From contig JACKIU010000004.1 in the NCBI GenBank assembly GCA_020638295.1, forward strand, positions 1 through 63,399: 63,399 nucleotides of DNA. The letters run 5' to 3'. Both the position numbers and the translations under genes were made by a program. Position 1 is the stretch's first letter; each line of letters starts with the position of its first letter. Below, one piece after another: positions 52,238 through 60,881 of this stretch. The notes under the pieces are model-generated. The model saw only the letters and a program-made list of their open reading frames with translations, was not told the DNA's origin and searched no databases. Source of the DNA: Rhodospirillales bacterium (GTDB lineage Bacteria; Pseudomonadota; Alphaproteobacteria; Micavibrionales; Micavibrionaceae).

Positions 52238-53473
52238 ATGAATAAAAAAGACGTTGTTATATTCATTGAAAGCAATACCAGCGGTAGCGGAGAAGATTTT
52301 TTTAAGATTGTCCGATTAAAAGGATTACGGGCAATTCTGCTCACAACAAACAAGGAATTATATCCATGGGCAGAAAAATATGCCCAAATTGTTGAATGCA
52401 ATACAAACGCTCTTGACGCCCTTGAAACACAAATTAAAACGCTTGCAGAAGAACATAATATAAAAGGTATAGGGACAAGCTCGGATTATTATATTCGCAC
52501 AGCAGCCCAAATGGCCTTTGTATTTAATCTATCCGGCCCTGATGCCCAATCCATTGAAAACACGCAAGATAAAAGCAAAATGCGTAAAATTCTGAAAGAC
52601 GCGGGCTTAACGACGCCGACGATAGCAACGATTACGCTCAGAGACGATATCGAAAAGAAAGTCGCCGGGATGAATTTTCCTGTGGTTGCCAAACCCGTAA
52701 CAGGCACCGGCAGTGAAAAGGTAAGACTATGTGCAAATCTCGCCGAACTCGATACATGTATTAACAAAATCCTCAGCGTTACTCATAACAGTCGGGGCCA
52801 GGAATTACCGCCTTACGCTTTAGTTGAAGAGTATATTGAAGGCCAGGAATATTCAGTAGAATTGCTATGCAATCCTGAACCTTGCGTAATTACTGTCATA
52901 AAAAAACATATGGGCCCTGAGCCTGATTTTCTGGAAATAGGACATGACGTTCCCGCCCCCATCTCCAAAAGTGAATGGCAATCTTGCGAACAAGAAGCCA
53001 TAAAGGCTACAAAAGCAATGCAGCTGACGTTTGGCTGTCTACATGTAGAGCTCAAGCTTGGGAAAACAGGCCCTGTCATTATAGAAATAAACACGCGCTT
53101 AGCAGGCGGCATGTTACCCGACCTAATAAAGCGAGTTTACGATATCGATCTGATTAAAGCGCAAATAAATGCAATATTAGACAAGAAAAGCGATATTCCG
53201 ACAAAGATAGAGCCAAAAACTTACGCTTGCATCCGTTTTCTGGTTCCGCCGCATAATGGAAGATTGTCAGAACTAAAAGGCTTCGAAACGCTGGAGGAGG
53301 ACATAGACCACTTCATCTACGATTTAAGGTTTAAACAGTTTCATGAACTGAAAGGCGATTTCACAGACAGGATAGGCGCCTTAATTGTAAGCGACCCGGA
53401 CCAAGCGCGCTGCATCGAAAAGGCAAACACAGCAGTTGCATCCATACGCTATATATACGACGATACAGCATGA
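52238..53473 (+). CDS. ATP-grasp carboxylate-amine ligase
   Basis: The 411-residue protein has an N-terminal pre-ATP-grasp domain, then FPVVAKPVTGTGSEKVRLCA (small ATP loop), ALVEEYIEGQEYSVELLC, and the metal site GPVIIEINTRLAGGMLPDLI (E-x-N). Its C-terminal domain is like that of carbamoyl-phosphate-synthase-related ligases that form peptide-like amides through acyl phosphates. It starts one base after the preceding stop. The partners are probably the diamino acid made by the neighbours and another carboxylate. Confidence 0.88.
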   Translation: MNKKDVVIFIESNTSGSGEDFFKIVRLKGLRAILLTTNKELYPWAEKYAQIVECNTNALDALETQIKTLAEEHNIKGIGTSSDYYIRTAAQMAFVFNLSGPDAQSIENTQDKSKMRKILKDAGLTTPTIATITLRDDIEKKVAGMNFPVVAKPVTGTGSEKVRLCANLAELDTCINKILSVTHNSRGQELPPYALVEEYIEGQEYSVELLCNPEPCVITVIKKHMGPEPDFLEIGHDVPAPISKSEWQSCEQEAIKATKAMQLTFGCLHVELKLGKTGPVIIEINTRLAGGMLPDLIKRVYDIDLIKAQINAILDKKSDIPTKIEPKTYACIRFLVPPHNGRLSELKGFETLEEDIDHFIYDLRFKQFHELKGDFTDRIGALIVSDPDQARCIEKANTAVASIRYIYDDTA

Positions 53474-53502
53474 CAGTATTGAAAATCCGCAAGTAATATA
53501 CC

Positions 53503-54882
53503 ATGACACAAAAAACACTTCCAGCAAACATCCTCGCCATCATCTATCCAGAAGCGCAAAAGGCAAATAGCCTTTTAGCTGATATTCCCCTAGGTCTCAA
53601 AATTGACCAAGCTCACGTGCTTATGCTTAAAAAGCAAGGGCTCATTGACGAAAAAACATCCCGAGCCCTCTTAAATGAAATTTCTTCCATTATCGACGGT
53701 GGCTATCAAGACATCCAAGGACTTTCTTTCGAACGCGGATGGTATATCGCCTACGAAAATTATCTCATTGAAAAATTAGGCATGGACGTCGCGGGCTACT
53801 TGCAAACCGGTCGTTCACGCAACGATTATTTCGCAACGATTTTTAGACTCTATAACAGGCAACAATTACAGACAATTGTTCCGTCATACTTGAAAATTCA
53901 GCAACAGCTTTTAGCATTCGCCAAAAAACACACGGAAACACCGGCCATCATTCACACACAAATGCAACCAGCATCATTCGGAACCTATGGACACCATTTT
54001 GCAGGCTTTGCAAGCAGTTTGAATATTCATATTGCAGCCCTTCTGAAGGTGTTTTCAGACAATGAATATAGCCCCCTAGGCGCAGGTGCTGCCGCAGGAA
54101 CAAGCCTTCCAATCGATACGCAATACACCGCCGAACTTTTGGGTTTCGAAGGAACATTGGACAATTCTCTGCAATCAGTAGCACACTATGAATATATTAT
54201 GCCAATGGCTGGTGCGCTGACCGGAGCGAATCTCGTGCTTGAACGGCTCGCGACAACGCTGCATCTGTGGGCAACGCAGGAATTTTCGTATATTTCATTC
54301 TCCGGCCCCCTGTATGGCGCGAGTTCCATGCTGCCACAGAAGCGTAATCCGTTTATTTTGGAGGTCATTAAGGAGCGCATTGCTGCAAATATTTCACTTA
54401 TGACCTCAATGCAATCAGGATTTTTGAAGGTCCCGTTTTCTAACGCTATGGAAACAAAAGCCGCAGCCCGCAAATTTTGGCAAATGCTGGATGGTATTCA
54501 AGATATTTTGATTTTAACGGAATTTATGCTCTCGCATCTGGAAGTAACAGAAGAAAACCACGCGTCCAAAGACATCTACAAAGGATGTTACGCCCTGTTT
54601 CTTGCAGAGAAAGAAGTCAAGGAAGAGGGGACGCCATTCCGTCAAGCCTACAAAAATCTTGCAGAAAAACTCGAAGATACGACGCCCTTCAGCACGTGCA
54701 AACCAAAGGATGTGATAAATGCCTTTAGCTATGGAGGCGGTCCATCTCCTGAAACTGTAAAAAATACACTGGACGCCCTGATCAGCCAGCATTCAAAAGC
54801 GCTTGAACAATGGAAAAATCAAACCGGAATCTGGGAAGAAAAAGCCCAAAAATTCAAAAAAATCGTACAAGAAAACACCTGA
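53503..54882 (+). CDS. Argininosuccinate-lyase-superfamily enzyme
   Basis: The 459-residue all-helical protein carries the three superfamily regions: LQTGRSRNDYFATIFRLY near residue 103, MQPASFGTYGHHFAGFA near 155, and SGPLYGASSMLPQKRNPFIL near 265, containing the catalytic Ser loop. Family members eliminate fumarate from N-succinyl adducts. No other arginine-pathway gene is present. Beside the SbnA-like enzyme it fits release of fumarate from an aspartate adduct to leave an amino group. True argininosuccinate lyase activity cannot be excluded from sequence. Confidence 0.87.
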   Translation: MTQKTLPANILAIIYPEAQKANSLLADIPLGLKIDQAHVLMLKKQGLIDEKTSRALLNEISSIIDGGYQDIQGLSFERGWYIAYENYLIEKLGMDVAGYLQTGRSRNDYFATIFRLYNRQQLQTIVPSYLKIQQQLLAFAKKHTETPAIIHTQMQPASFGTYGHHFAGFASSLNIHIAALLKVFSDNEYSPLGAGAAAGTSLPIDTQYTAELLGFEGTLDNSLQSVAHYEYIMPMAGALTGANLVLERLATTLHLWATQEFSYISFSGPLYGASSMLPQKRNPFILEVIKERIAANISLMTSMQSGFLKVPFSNAMETKAAARKFWQMLDGIQDILILTEFMLSHLEVTEENHASKDIYKGCYALFLAEKEVKEEGTPFRQAYKNLAEKLEDTTPFSTCKPKDVINAFSYGGGPSPETVKNTLDALISQHSKALEQWKNQTGIWEEKAQKFKKIVQENT

Positions 54883-54883
54883 T

Positions 54884-56827
54884 ATGAACACCTTGATAGT
54901 TGATGTGCCCTCCCAAAATGCATTAAGCCGACAACGCACCGGCTTTGCTCCCTGTATTGAAATCCAAATAAACAAAAAAACATTGGATTGCCAAACCAGC
55001 TCTCCAGACTATAGCCTCCAGCTACATAAAAACGCGTCACTTAATATTTATGGTGATTTCATAGCGCTTTATGATGGACAAAATTTTCTTCCACCACAAA
55101 AAGCTCTCTATCTTTTCAAGGAACTCTACGAAAACAACCTTAAAAAATTTGAGACGTATCTGTCGCAAGCTATGGGGACATTTTGGGCTATTTTAAAAAC
55201 AAATGAAGAAATTAGCGTTTATTCGTCTGTTCGTGGCCCTGGCCTTTATATTTATGAAACGCAACAGACTCTGCACCTCAACTCTTCTGAAAAAGCATTT
55301 TACAAAACCTTTGTCAGTAAGGGGCTGGACGATTTTCAGGTCCTGCACTACATCACCCAGCATTTTGCATACAGAGCGCCGTTCAAATCGCTTATAAAAA
55401 ACACTCGCCATACATTAGGCGGGCAAAAAACCGTTTTAAAAATTGACGCAAATAACAGCAAAGACCTTTTCTATCTACCTGTAGATCAACTGTCATCAGA
55501 TACCCGCAGCGATAAAGAACAATTCGAAGAATTTGCACTCATAACCGAGGAAGTGTTGTCACGGCAATATGAATATTACAAACGTGACGAAAACGTATTC
55601 TTTGAGATATCCGGGGGCATAGATTCAACAATGTTTCTATGCGCTGCAAAGAAACTCGGACTGCGGGGCAGGGCCATACACGAGCTAAAATTCTCAGCTT
55701 TAACAGAGTATATTCAACGCCTTCAAAACTGGCTGGATATAGAAGAGCCCTATTATCTGAAACCGCTCAAGTCTAAAGACAACTACGAGAAAAGCCTCAA
55801 AGACTTCCTGCAAACATGCGAGCATGTTTTTCGTACAGGTCTTGGCCAGATGGGAATCAGTAACATGTACTGGCACCCGGACTACATTCGAAATAAGCCC
55901 TTAACTTTTGGTGGACATACAATTGGCGTAACCTATCAAAACCATCCGTGTATGTTTCCCGCCTTTAAAAACTGGCCATTTCAAATCTGGTACAAGGATG
56001 TCATCAAACAGGGCCCTAAAAGATATCTGTACACGCAGGAATATCAGAAAACTCTAGGCGGCGATGCGCCATTCTGGCTGAAGCTTCGCTTTGAAGAGGC
56101 TTTGCCCGGAAACGCCTACGAATACCTGTCCTTTATCTCGATAACAAACGGCCTGCCCCTTAATCCGGGAGGGATTCTACCTGCCCCCCTGAATGCGCTT
56201 GAAAATGAATTCAGGGAATACTGGATTGACAGCGTGTTAAGACCGATTGCGGGATCGTATTATGGAGACCTGAAAACTTCATCGAAACTGCCCCCGGAGA
56301 AGATCGCACAGATAACCCGTCTGATCCGCTTTGCAACCAATGTCCAAAGCAATTCCATCAATTTCCACACCTCCTCAAGCGCCGGCTTGATTAATATACA
56401 AGGCCCGCCAATGGACGGACCAATGGCAATGTTTTTGATGAAAAAACAGATTTCCACACATGAAGTTAAACACCCCAAAAATCTGGAATTTATGTATTTT
56501 AAGCATGTCACCGGTAAAGACTACTGGAAAGATTTTATCCCCTATAGACGTATGCACAACCTGACTTACAAGCTGACGCGCCAATACAAAGATGAAATCA
56601 ATCTCATGAACTATCGTCGCAATGCTTTGTTGAACGAACCGCTATATCAGGACATGGTCCGCAAAGTCACAGGGCAGGGGGCTTCTCATGTTTTGGATAG
56701 AATTGATAATCCCGATATTAAAAACTATCTTGCGGATCTGTATAAACAGACCTACGAAAACCCCGCCCATACCTTTTTCACAGTCAATAATATTCTAAAT
56801 TTGGAGTATTTCCTAAAAGGGCTTTAG
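54884..56827 (+). CDS. Asparagine-synthetase-like amide ligase without glutaminase cysteine
   Basis: The 647-residue protein starts at 54884 (MNTLIVDVPSQ), one base after the lyase stop. It lacks the N-terminal Cys2 that asparagine synthetase B uses for glutamine hydrolysis, although about 200 residues of Ntn-like fold remain (FYVSSVRGPGLYIYET-like region). The synthetase half has the PP-loop FFEISGGIDSTMFLCAAKKL (about residues 241-260). The pattern recalls beta-lactam synthetases and other AMP-forming ligases using an amine other than ammonia. It is the last gene of the plus operon and ends overlapping the convergent membrane-protein gene by four bases. Confidence 0.85.
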   Translation: MNTLIVDVPSQNALSRQRTGFAPCIEIQINKKTLDCQTSSPDYSLQLHKNASLNIYGDFIALYDGQNFLPPQKALYLFKELYENNLKKFETYLSQAMGTFWAILKTNEEISVYSSVRGPGLYIYETQQTLHLNSSEKAFYKTFVSKGLDDFQVLHYITQHFAYRAPFKSLIKNTRHTLGGQKTVLKIDANNSKDLFYLPVDQLSSDTRSDKEQFEEFALITEEVLSRQYEYYKRDENVFFEISGGIDSTMFLCAAKKLGLRGRAIHELKFSALTEYIQRLQNWLDIEEPYYLKPLKSKDNYEKSLKDFLQTCEHVFRTGLGQMGISNMYWHPDYIRNKPLTFGGHTIGVTYQNHPCMFPAFKNWPFQIWYKDVIKQGPKRYLYTQEYQKTLGGDAPFWLKLRFEEALPGNAYEYLSFISITNGLPLNPGGILPAPLNALENEFREYWIDSVLRPIAGSYYGDLKTSSKLPPEKIAQITRLIRFATNVQSNSINFHTSSSAGLINIQGPPMDGPMAMFLMKKQISTHEVKHPKNLEFMYFKHVTGKDYWKDFIPYRRMHNLTYKLTRQYKDEINLMNYRRNALLNEPLYQDMVRKVTGQGASHVLDRIDNPDIKNYLADLYKQTYENPAHTFFTVNNILNLEYFLKGL

Positions 56828-57576
56828 GGAGCGGGCATGTCTGGAGCAGACTTGGGCTTACGGTCGTGTTTAAGATATCCTATAGCCGTGCCAACAACAT
56901 TACTTGTCCGTCCAACGGCGGCTCCCCAAGATTGCGTAGCCAGATCATAACAAAGATCAAGCGCCCCACCGGCTCCCATGGCAAGACGGTGCTTCTTGCC
57001 TTCATTCTGGGCAATAGCGTAAATCCCTAAATAACTCCCCAGCAACGGCAGTGACTGTACAGCACCATTGAAAACTCCAAGAAGGGGACCGCTCTCGAAC
57101 CCTTGCGCCACAGAATTAAATATTACAGGAGCCGAAAGTGCAGTCGAAACACCTGCGCCCGCAACACTCAGTTTTAATTTATGTCTCTGCCCGAAATCTT
57201 TTAGAAACAAATAATTAAGAACCACACTTGTTGCATTAGCAAAGACTCCAGTCATCTTCTCGGCAAGGCCGTATTGCACAATGAGAGCATTGCTGCGAAT
57301 GATGTTTGATTTTTTCATAGCTTCGGCATCTTTAAGACCGGCCTGCCGGGCAAAAATCATCAGACTGGCCAACCCGCCATTAATGTTAGCGACAACCGGT
57401 AACGGCACACCTTGTTGAACAGCCAGAGCAGACACCGCAAAAACAGAAACGAGACTTCCGATAGTAAGCTTTTCAGGGCTGACTTTATTAAGCGCCTGCT
57501 CAAGCTTATGAGACAAAGCAAACAACGGATCGCTCGCTCTTTTCACAGCATGACTAAATGTTTTTACAAGCCCCAT
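56824..57576 (-). CDS. Hydrophobic membrane protein of unknown function
   Basis: The protein of about 250 residues has several hydrophobic segments: LTIGSLVSVFAVSALAVQQG, GGLASLMIFA, VVLNYLFLKDFG, SLPLLGSYLGIYAIA. There are basic termini and a Pro-rich tail. The start is uncertain (ATG 57576, or TTG codons just upstream). Alternating small hydrophobic helices suggest four to six membrane passes, loosely like the YgjV/SemiSWEET type, but I cannot assign it. It may belong to the nonulosonate operon or stand alone; the 79-base gap to neuB is empty. Confidence 0.6.
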   Translation of the reverse strand: MGLVKTFSHAVKRASDPLFALSHKLEQALNKVSPEKLTIGSLVSVFAVSALAVQQGVPLPVVANINGGLASLMIFARQAGLKDAEAMKKSNIIRSNALIVQYGLAEKMTGVFANATSVVLNYLFLKDFGQRHKLKLSVAGAGVSTALSAPVIFNSVAQGFESGPLLGVFNGAVQSLPLLGSYLGIYAIAQNEGKKHRLAMGAGGALDLCYDLATQSWGAAVGRTSNVVGTAIGYLKHDRKPKSAPDMPAP

Positions 57577-57655
57577 CGACAATCGCAACCTTTCCTGGAA
57601 AGCCGCAGATGTTTAACATAACAAAAAAATAATGTCAAGAAAATATCTGTTGAGG

Positions 57656-58825
57656 CTAGATTTTAACCATATTCCATTGCAGCGGCTGACCCGCAGAGAT
57701 GTCTGTCTTGGCATGTTTACCCTGAATAAAATCAGCGAAGCGAATAGGCATACCACCGGTCGGGCGCAAAGAATCTATATTTCCCTCTCCAGCCGGTGCA
57801 AAATGAAACACCTCACCTGCCGCTATATCTTTAACGACCCATAAACACGGACGTAGCGCGCGGCTCGAAAGCTCCTTAGGGGTTGGCTCAAAACACACAT
57901 CTCCATGTGTACGTGCCGCCGCAATCTTTTCTTCCTGCGTTTCATAGTCCACACCGCCCGTATCTTCATACTCACGGATCATATCAACCATTTTCTTTAG
58001 TTCGGCAGGTTCACGTGAAAACGGCCAGTCAAAGCCGCCTTCATCATTCTCGTTAAGCGCGCGGGCTTTTTCCCGGTCCAGCAGCAAATGCACCTCAACG
58101 ATCTTCGCACCTTTCTTAACAGCTTCCAGCGGCGTCACATGCGCCATCGGCGCTTTGTAATTTCTGTCATCGGCATAAATAGTATGATCAGAAATCCCGG
58201 GCACAACATCAAACAACTCTCCAATAACAGGAACAGTATTCACATTGGCTTCATCGAAAGAGGCAGGATAACCGCTATTACAATGCAATACGGCCAGATC
58301 CTGAACGCCATGATTTCGTAGCGTACGAACAGCTTCATCCAACTCAAGGTAATCCGTCATGCCATTTGAGATAATAACAGGCTTTCCTGTGGAGGCGACC
58401 TTTTCAAGCAGCTTGGTATCAACAAGCTCAAAGCTGGCGATCTTAAAAACCGGCACGTCATATTGCATCAAATGGTCAACGGCAGTCTCATCAAAAGGAG
58501 AAGAAAACAGGTGAATTCCGTTATCCTCAGCCACCTTCAGTAAATCACCATGCCATTCCCACGGAGTCTGCGCTTTTTCATACAGCTTAAACAGGTCAAT
58601 CTCCGACCACATCGTACCTTCGGCACGATTTTTAAAATTTCCGGTCATGGTTGAAGGCTTGTAAGTCTGGATTTTCGCTGCATCCGCCCCGGCCTTCGCC
58701 GCCTCTTCGATAATGCGCCGCGCCTCGTCAAAATCCCCCTCATGATTACAGGAAACCTCCGCAATGATATAGCAGGGATTATCTCCGCCAACAGTACGCT
58801 CGCCAATTTTAAAAGTTCTGCTCAT
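57656..58825 (-). CDS. NeuB/PseI-family nonulosonate synthase
   Basis: This enzyme condenses a six-carbon amino sugar with phosphoenolpyruvate to a nine-carbon sialic-acid-like sugar. The 389-residue TIM barrel has YIIAEVSCNHEGDFDEARRI, GADAAKIQTYKPSTMTGNF, HLFSSPFDETAVDHLMQYDV, FKIASFELVDTKLL and DHTIYADD. The C-terminal SAF (antifreeze-like) domain runs from about residue 325 (KDIAAGEVFHF). With pseG in the same operon, pseudaminic-acid synthase (PseI) is the best match; legionaminate or sialate synthase is possible. Confidence 0.92.
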   Translation of the reverse strand: MSRTFKIGERTVGGDNPCYIIAEVSCNHEGDFDEARRIIEEAAKAGADAAKIQTYKPSTMTGNFKNRAEGTMWSEIDLFKLYEKAQTPWEWHGDLLKVAEDNGIHLFSSPFDETAVDHLMQYDVPVFKIASFELVDTKLLEKVASTGKPVIISNGMTDYLELDEAVRTLRNHGVQDLAVLHCNSGYPASFDEANVNTVPVIGELFDVVPGISDHTIYADDRNYKAPMAHVTPLEAVKKGAKIVEVHLLLDREKARALNENDEGGFDWPFSREPAELKKMVDMIREYEDTGGVDYETQEEKIAAARTHGDVCFEPTPKELSSRALRPCLWVVKDIAAGEVFHFAPAGEGNIDSLRPTGGMPIRFADFIQGKHAKTDISAGQPLQWNMVKI

Positions 58826-58831
58826 ACCTGA

Positions 58832-59509
58832 TTAACCTTTCTGACGAATAACAGAAAAAGCTTCGGCTTTTTCAAGCCCCACATGAGCGCCGCGCACCTT
58901 GGCCAAAGCCTCCACAGCCTCACAAGAGCGTGCGTGCGGAAAGGCTCGCATCTCATGATCGTAAGCTTTAAGCGCTGCAAGTTTTTGATCCCAAAAATCG
59001 GCTATATCCACATAATGTACAGGAATAAACGCATTATCAGCACTCGGCGAAGCCCATTCTGTGCTGGAAAGAACCTCAAAACCGTATATCGCGTGCACAG
59101 TGCTGTCTGGAATAGGCCGACACGCTGTCAAAACCGCCTGATGGGTTAAACGGTGATCGACATTCAGATCACCGCGATGATGTGTATAGATCACACGAGG
59201 CCGAAACCGTTCAACAGCCTTTTCGATAGCTTGCGCAAGATCAAGCATGGCAACTGTATCGAGCTGGTTATCTGGAAAATCAAAAAAACAAATATCATCT
59301 TTCGACGCACCTAAAGCCGTTGCAGCGCCATAGGCTGCATGTCGGCGGGCTTCTGCCCCATCAGATGACCCCCGAGCCGCTTCACCATCAGTCATAAAGA
59401 CGAAACAAACACGGTCTCCTTGTGCAACATGCTTTGCAAGCGTAGCGCCTGCGCCAAGAACTTCATCATCCGGATGCGCACAAACCGCTAAAATTGTCTG
59501 CTGTGCCAT
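58832..59509 (-). CDS. PIG-L/LmbE-family N-deacetylase
   Basis: This zinc-dependent deacetylase of 225 residues has the motif VCAHPDDEVLGAGATLAKH (AHPDDE metal ligands, about residues 9-27), DFPDNQLDT, and YTHHRGDLNVDHRLTHQAV with the further His ligand. Such enzymes remove acetyl from GlcNAc-type sugars. It lies between a formyltransferase and the NeuB-like gene, so removal of an N-acetyl group followed by N-formylation is the natural reading. Confidence 0.9.
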   Translation of the reverse strand: MAQQTILAVCAHPDDEVLGAGATLAKHVAQGDRVCFVFMTDGEAARGSSDGAEARRHAAYGAATALGASKDDICFFDFPDNQLDTVAMLDLAQAIEKAVERFRPRVIYTHHRGDLNVDHRLTHQAVLTACRPIPDSTVHAIYGFEVLSSTEWASPSADNAFIPVHYVDIADFWDQKLAALKAYDHEMRAFPHARSCEAVEALAKVRGAHVGLEKAEAFSVIRQKG

Positions 59510-60211
59510 TTAAATATCCTCACCGTTACATTGTATGGTTACCTGAGCCGTCAAGGTCTCGCCATCATGCAATTCTGCATGATCGAAAGTCAATCTGAAC
59601 GGCCCAATATCCCAAAAAGCCTTAGGATAGCTTGGCGCATCCAGCATGCGTATATGGTCATATAAAGCCTCAAGGGTAGGGGCATCTTGTGGAAAAATAC
59701 TCATATCAGGTGTACGTCTCTCAAATACCGTAACCTCTCCCTCCTGAGGAACAGGCTCAGGATTTTGTTCGACAATTTCTCGAATGATATTCCATGTAAG
59801 CTGTGCTGATCGTACAAAAATGTCCTCAGCGCGGCCCTCAAGGCTAAGATCTTTTTTAAGATAAACCGGTCCCGCATCCAGTTCTTTTGTCATACGCAAG
59901 GCGGTTAGTCTGGTTTGCGAATGCCTCCGGGCAATGAGATTTTGAAGCGGACTACCACCACGCCCATAAGGGACATCCGTCATATGAAAACAAACGCACT
60001 CAGTAGCATTCAAGATACTATCAGGCACAATCCAGGACCAATGTGGAAAAAAGATATAACGAGGTTGAACCTGCTCAACAAACTCAAGAGTGAGCGCATC
60101 TTTGTCCGTCACCAAATACCATTCTCCCGGTATATCGGGCGCATACCGACTATACGCATCGATATTCCAAGGCTTTATGGTGGCAACTATATAATGTTCC
60201 TTTTTACTCAT
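59510..60211 (-). CDS. Formyltransferase-fold protein (methionyl-tRNA formyltransferase-like)
   Basis: The start at 60211 (MSKKEHYIVATIKPWN) gives 233 residues. The formyl-transfer core shows CVCFHMTDVPYGRGGSPLQN (catalytic His) and LRMTKELDAGPVYLKKDLSL (catalytic Asp), as in sugar N-formyltransferases and Fmt. The C-terminal about 60 residues resemble the accessory domain of such enzymes. A formyl-THF-dependent N-formylation of the sugar nucleotide is likely. It lies next to the PIG-L deacetylase. Confidence 0.85.
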   Translation of the reverse strand: MSKKEHYIVATIKPWNIDAYSRYAPDIPGEWYLVTDKDALTLEFVEQVQPRYIFFPHWSWIVPDSILNATECVCFHMTDVPYGRGGSPLQNLIARRHSQTRLTALRMTKELDAGPVYLKKDLSLEGRAEDIFVRSAQLTWNIIREIVEQNPEPVPQEGEVTVFERRTPDMSIFPQDAPTLEALYDHIRMLDAPSYPKAFWDIGPFRLTFDHAELHDGETLTAQVTIQCNGEDI

Positions 60212-60848
60212 CCGTGGCTTTTTCAATTTTCAGAATATAACGATGCCCTCTGTACGTAAAAAAAGCAGGATATCGTTCGTTATCAACAACCCGCAAAAGA
60301 TCAAACTGCTCGGCAATGGTTTTGTCGACATCAAGAGCGCTATGCTCAGGATAACGCCTTGAATAATTCGACGCTATGCCTTCTTGTCTTCGCGCACGAA
60401 TATGAGGATATTCTTCAAGAAACTGCTGGCACAGCGCAATCGTTTTTTGCCCTTGCTTATCTCGCCATTCCTGACAAAGCTCGTGCCCTTCAAGATCAAT
60501 CGTTTCTTGCAAAAAGATATCTCCGCTATCGGCTTCCCCCTCAGCAGCTTCGAGTAGGCAAACGGGAATGATGTTTTTGCCTTCTAAAATTTGCCATGTC
60601 ATGGGAGCAAATCCACGTCCTGCAGGCAGTTCACTTTCGTGAACAACCAGATTATGCGTATTTAAATCCAGAACATCTGGAGCGACAATTTTGATGCAAC
60701 CCAGAAAAAAGGCACAATCACCCTTTTGAATATCCGCGTGCGAACGTGCTAGCAACGCATCGAAACCTTGCTTAATGCTCCACTCTAAAAGAGTTTCGGC
60801 ATAGGGAAGAATCCAGCTATCGTTATCAACGACAATAGAAATAATCAT
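60204..60848 (-). CDS. Second formyltransferase-fold protein
   Basis: The 214-residue protein has CIKIVAPDVLDLNTHNLVVH, ESELPAGRGFAPMTWQILEG (the His-containing loop) and EADSGDIFLQETIDLEGHEL (Asp loop). These are the same fold motifs as in the next gene but divergent. The C-terminal part (about 165-214) matches in pattern the tail of PglA/PseJ-type modifying enzymes only loosely. It overlaps the downstream formyltransferase gene by eight bases. The two may act on different amino groups of one sugar or form a heteromer. Confidence 0.8.
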   Translation of the reverse strand: MIISIVVDNDSWILPYAETLLEWSIKQGFDALLARSHADIQKGDCAFFLGCIKIVAPDVLDLNTHNLVVHESELPAGRGFAPMTWQILEGKNIIPVCLLEAAEGEADSGDIFLQETIDLEGHELCQEWRDKQGQKTIALCQQFLEEYPHIRARRQEGIASNYSRRYPEHSALDVDKTIAEQFDLLRVVDNERYPAFFTYRGHRYILKIEKATDE

Positions 60849-60881
60849 ACCGTGCTCAATACATTAAAACGGATTTACAGC

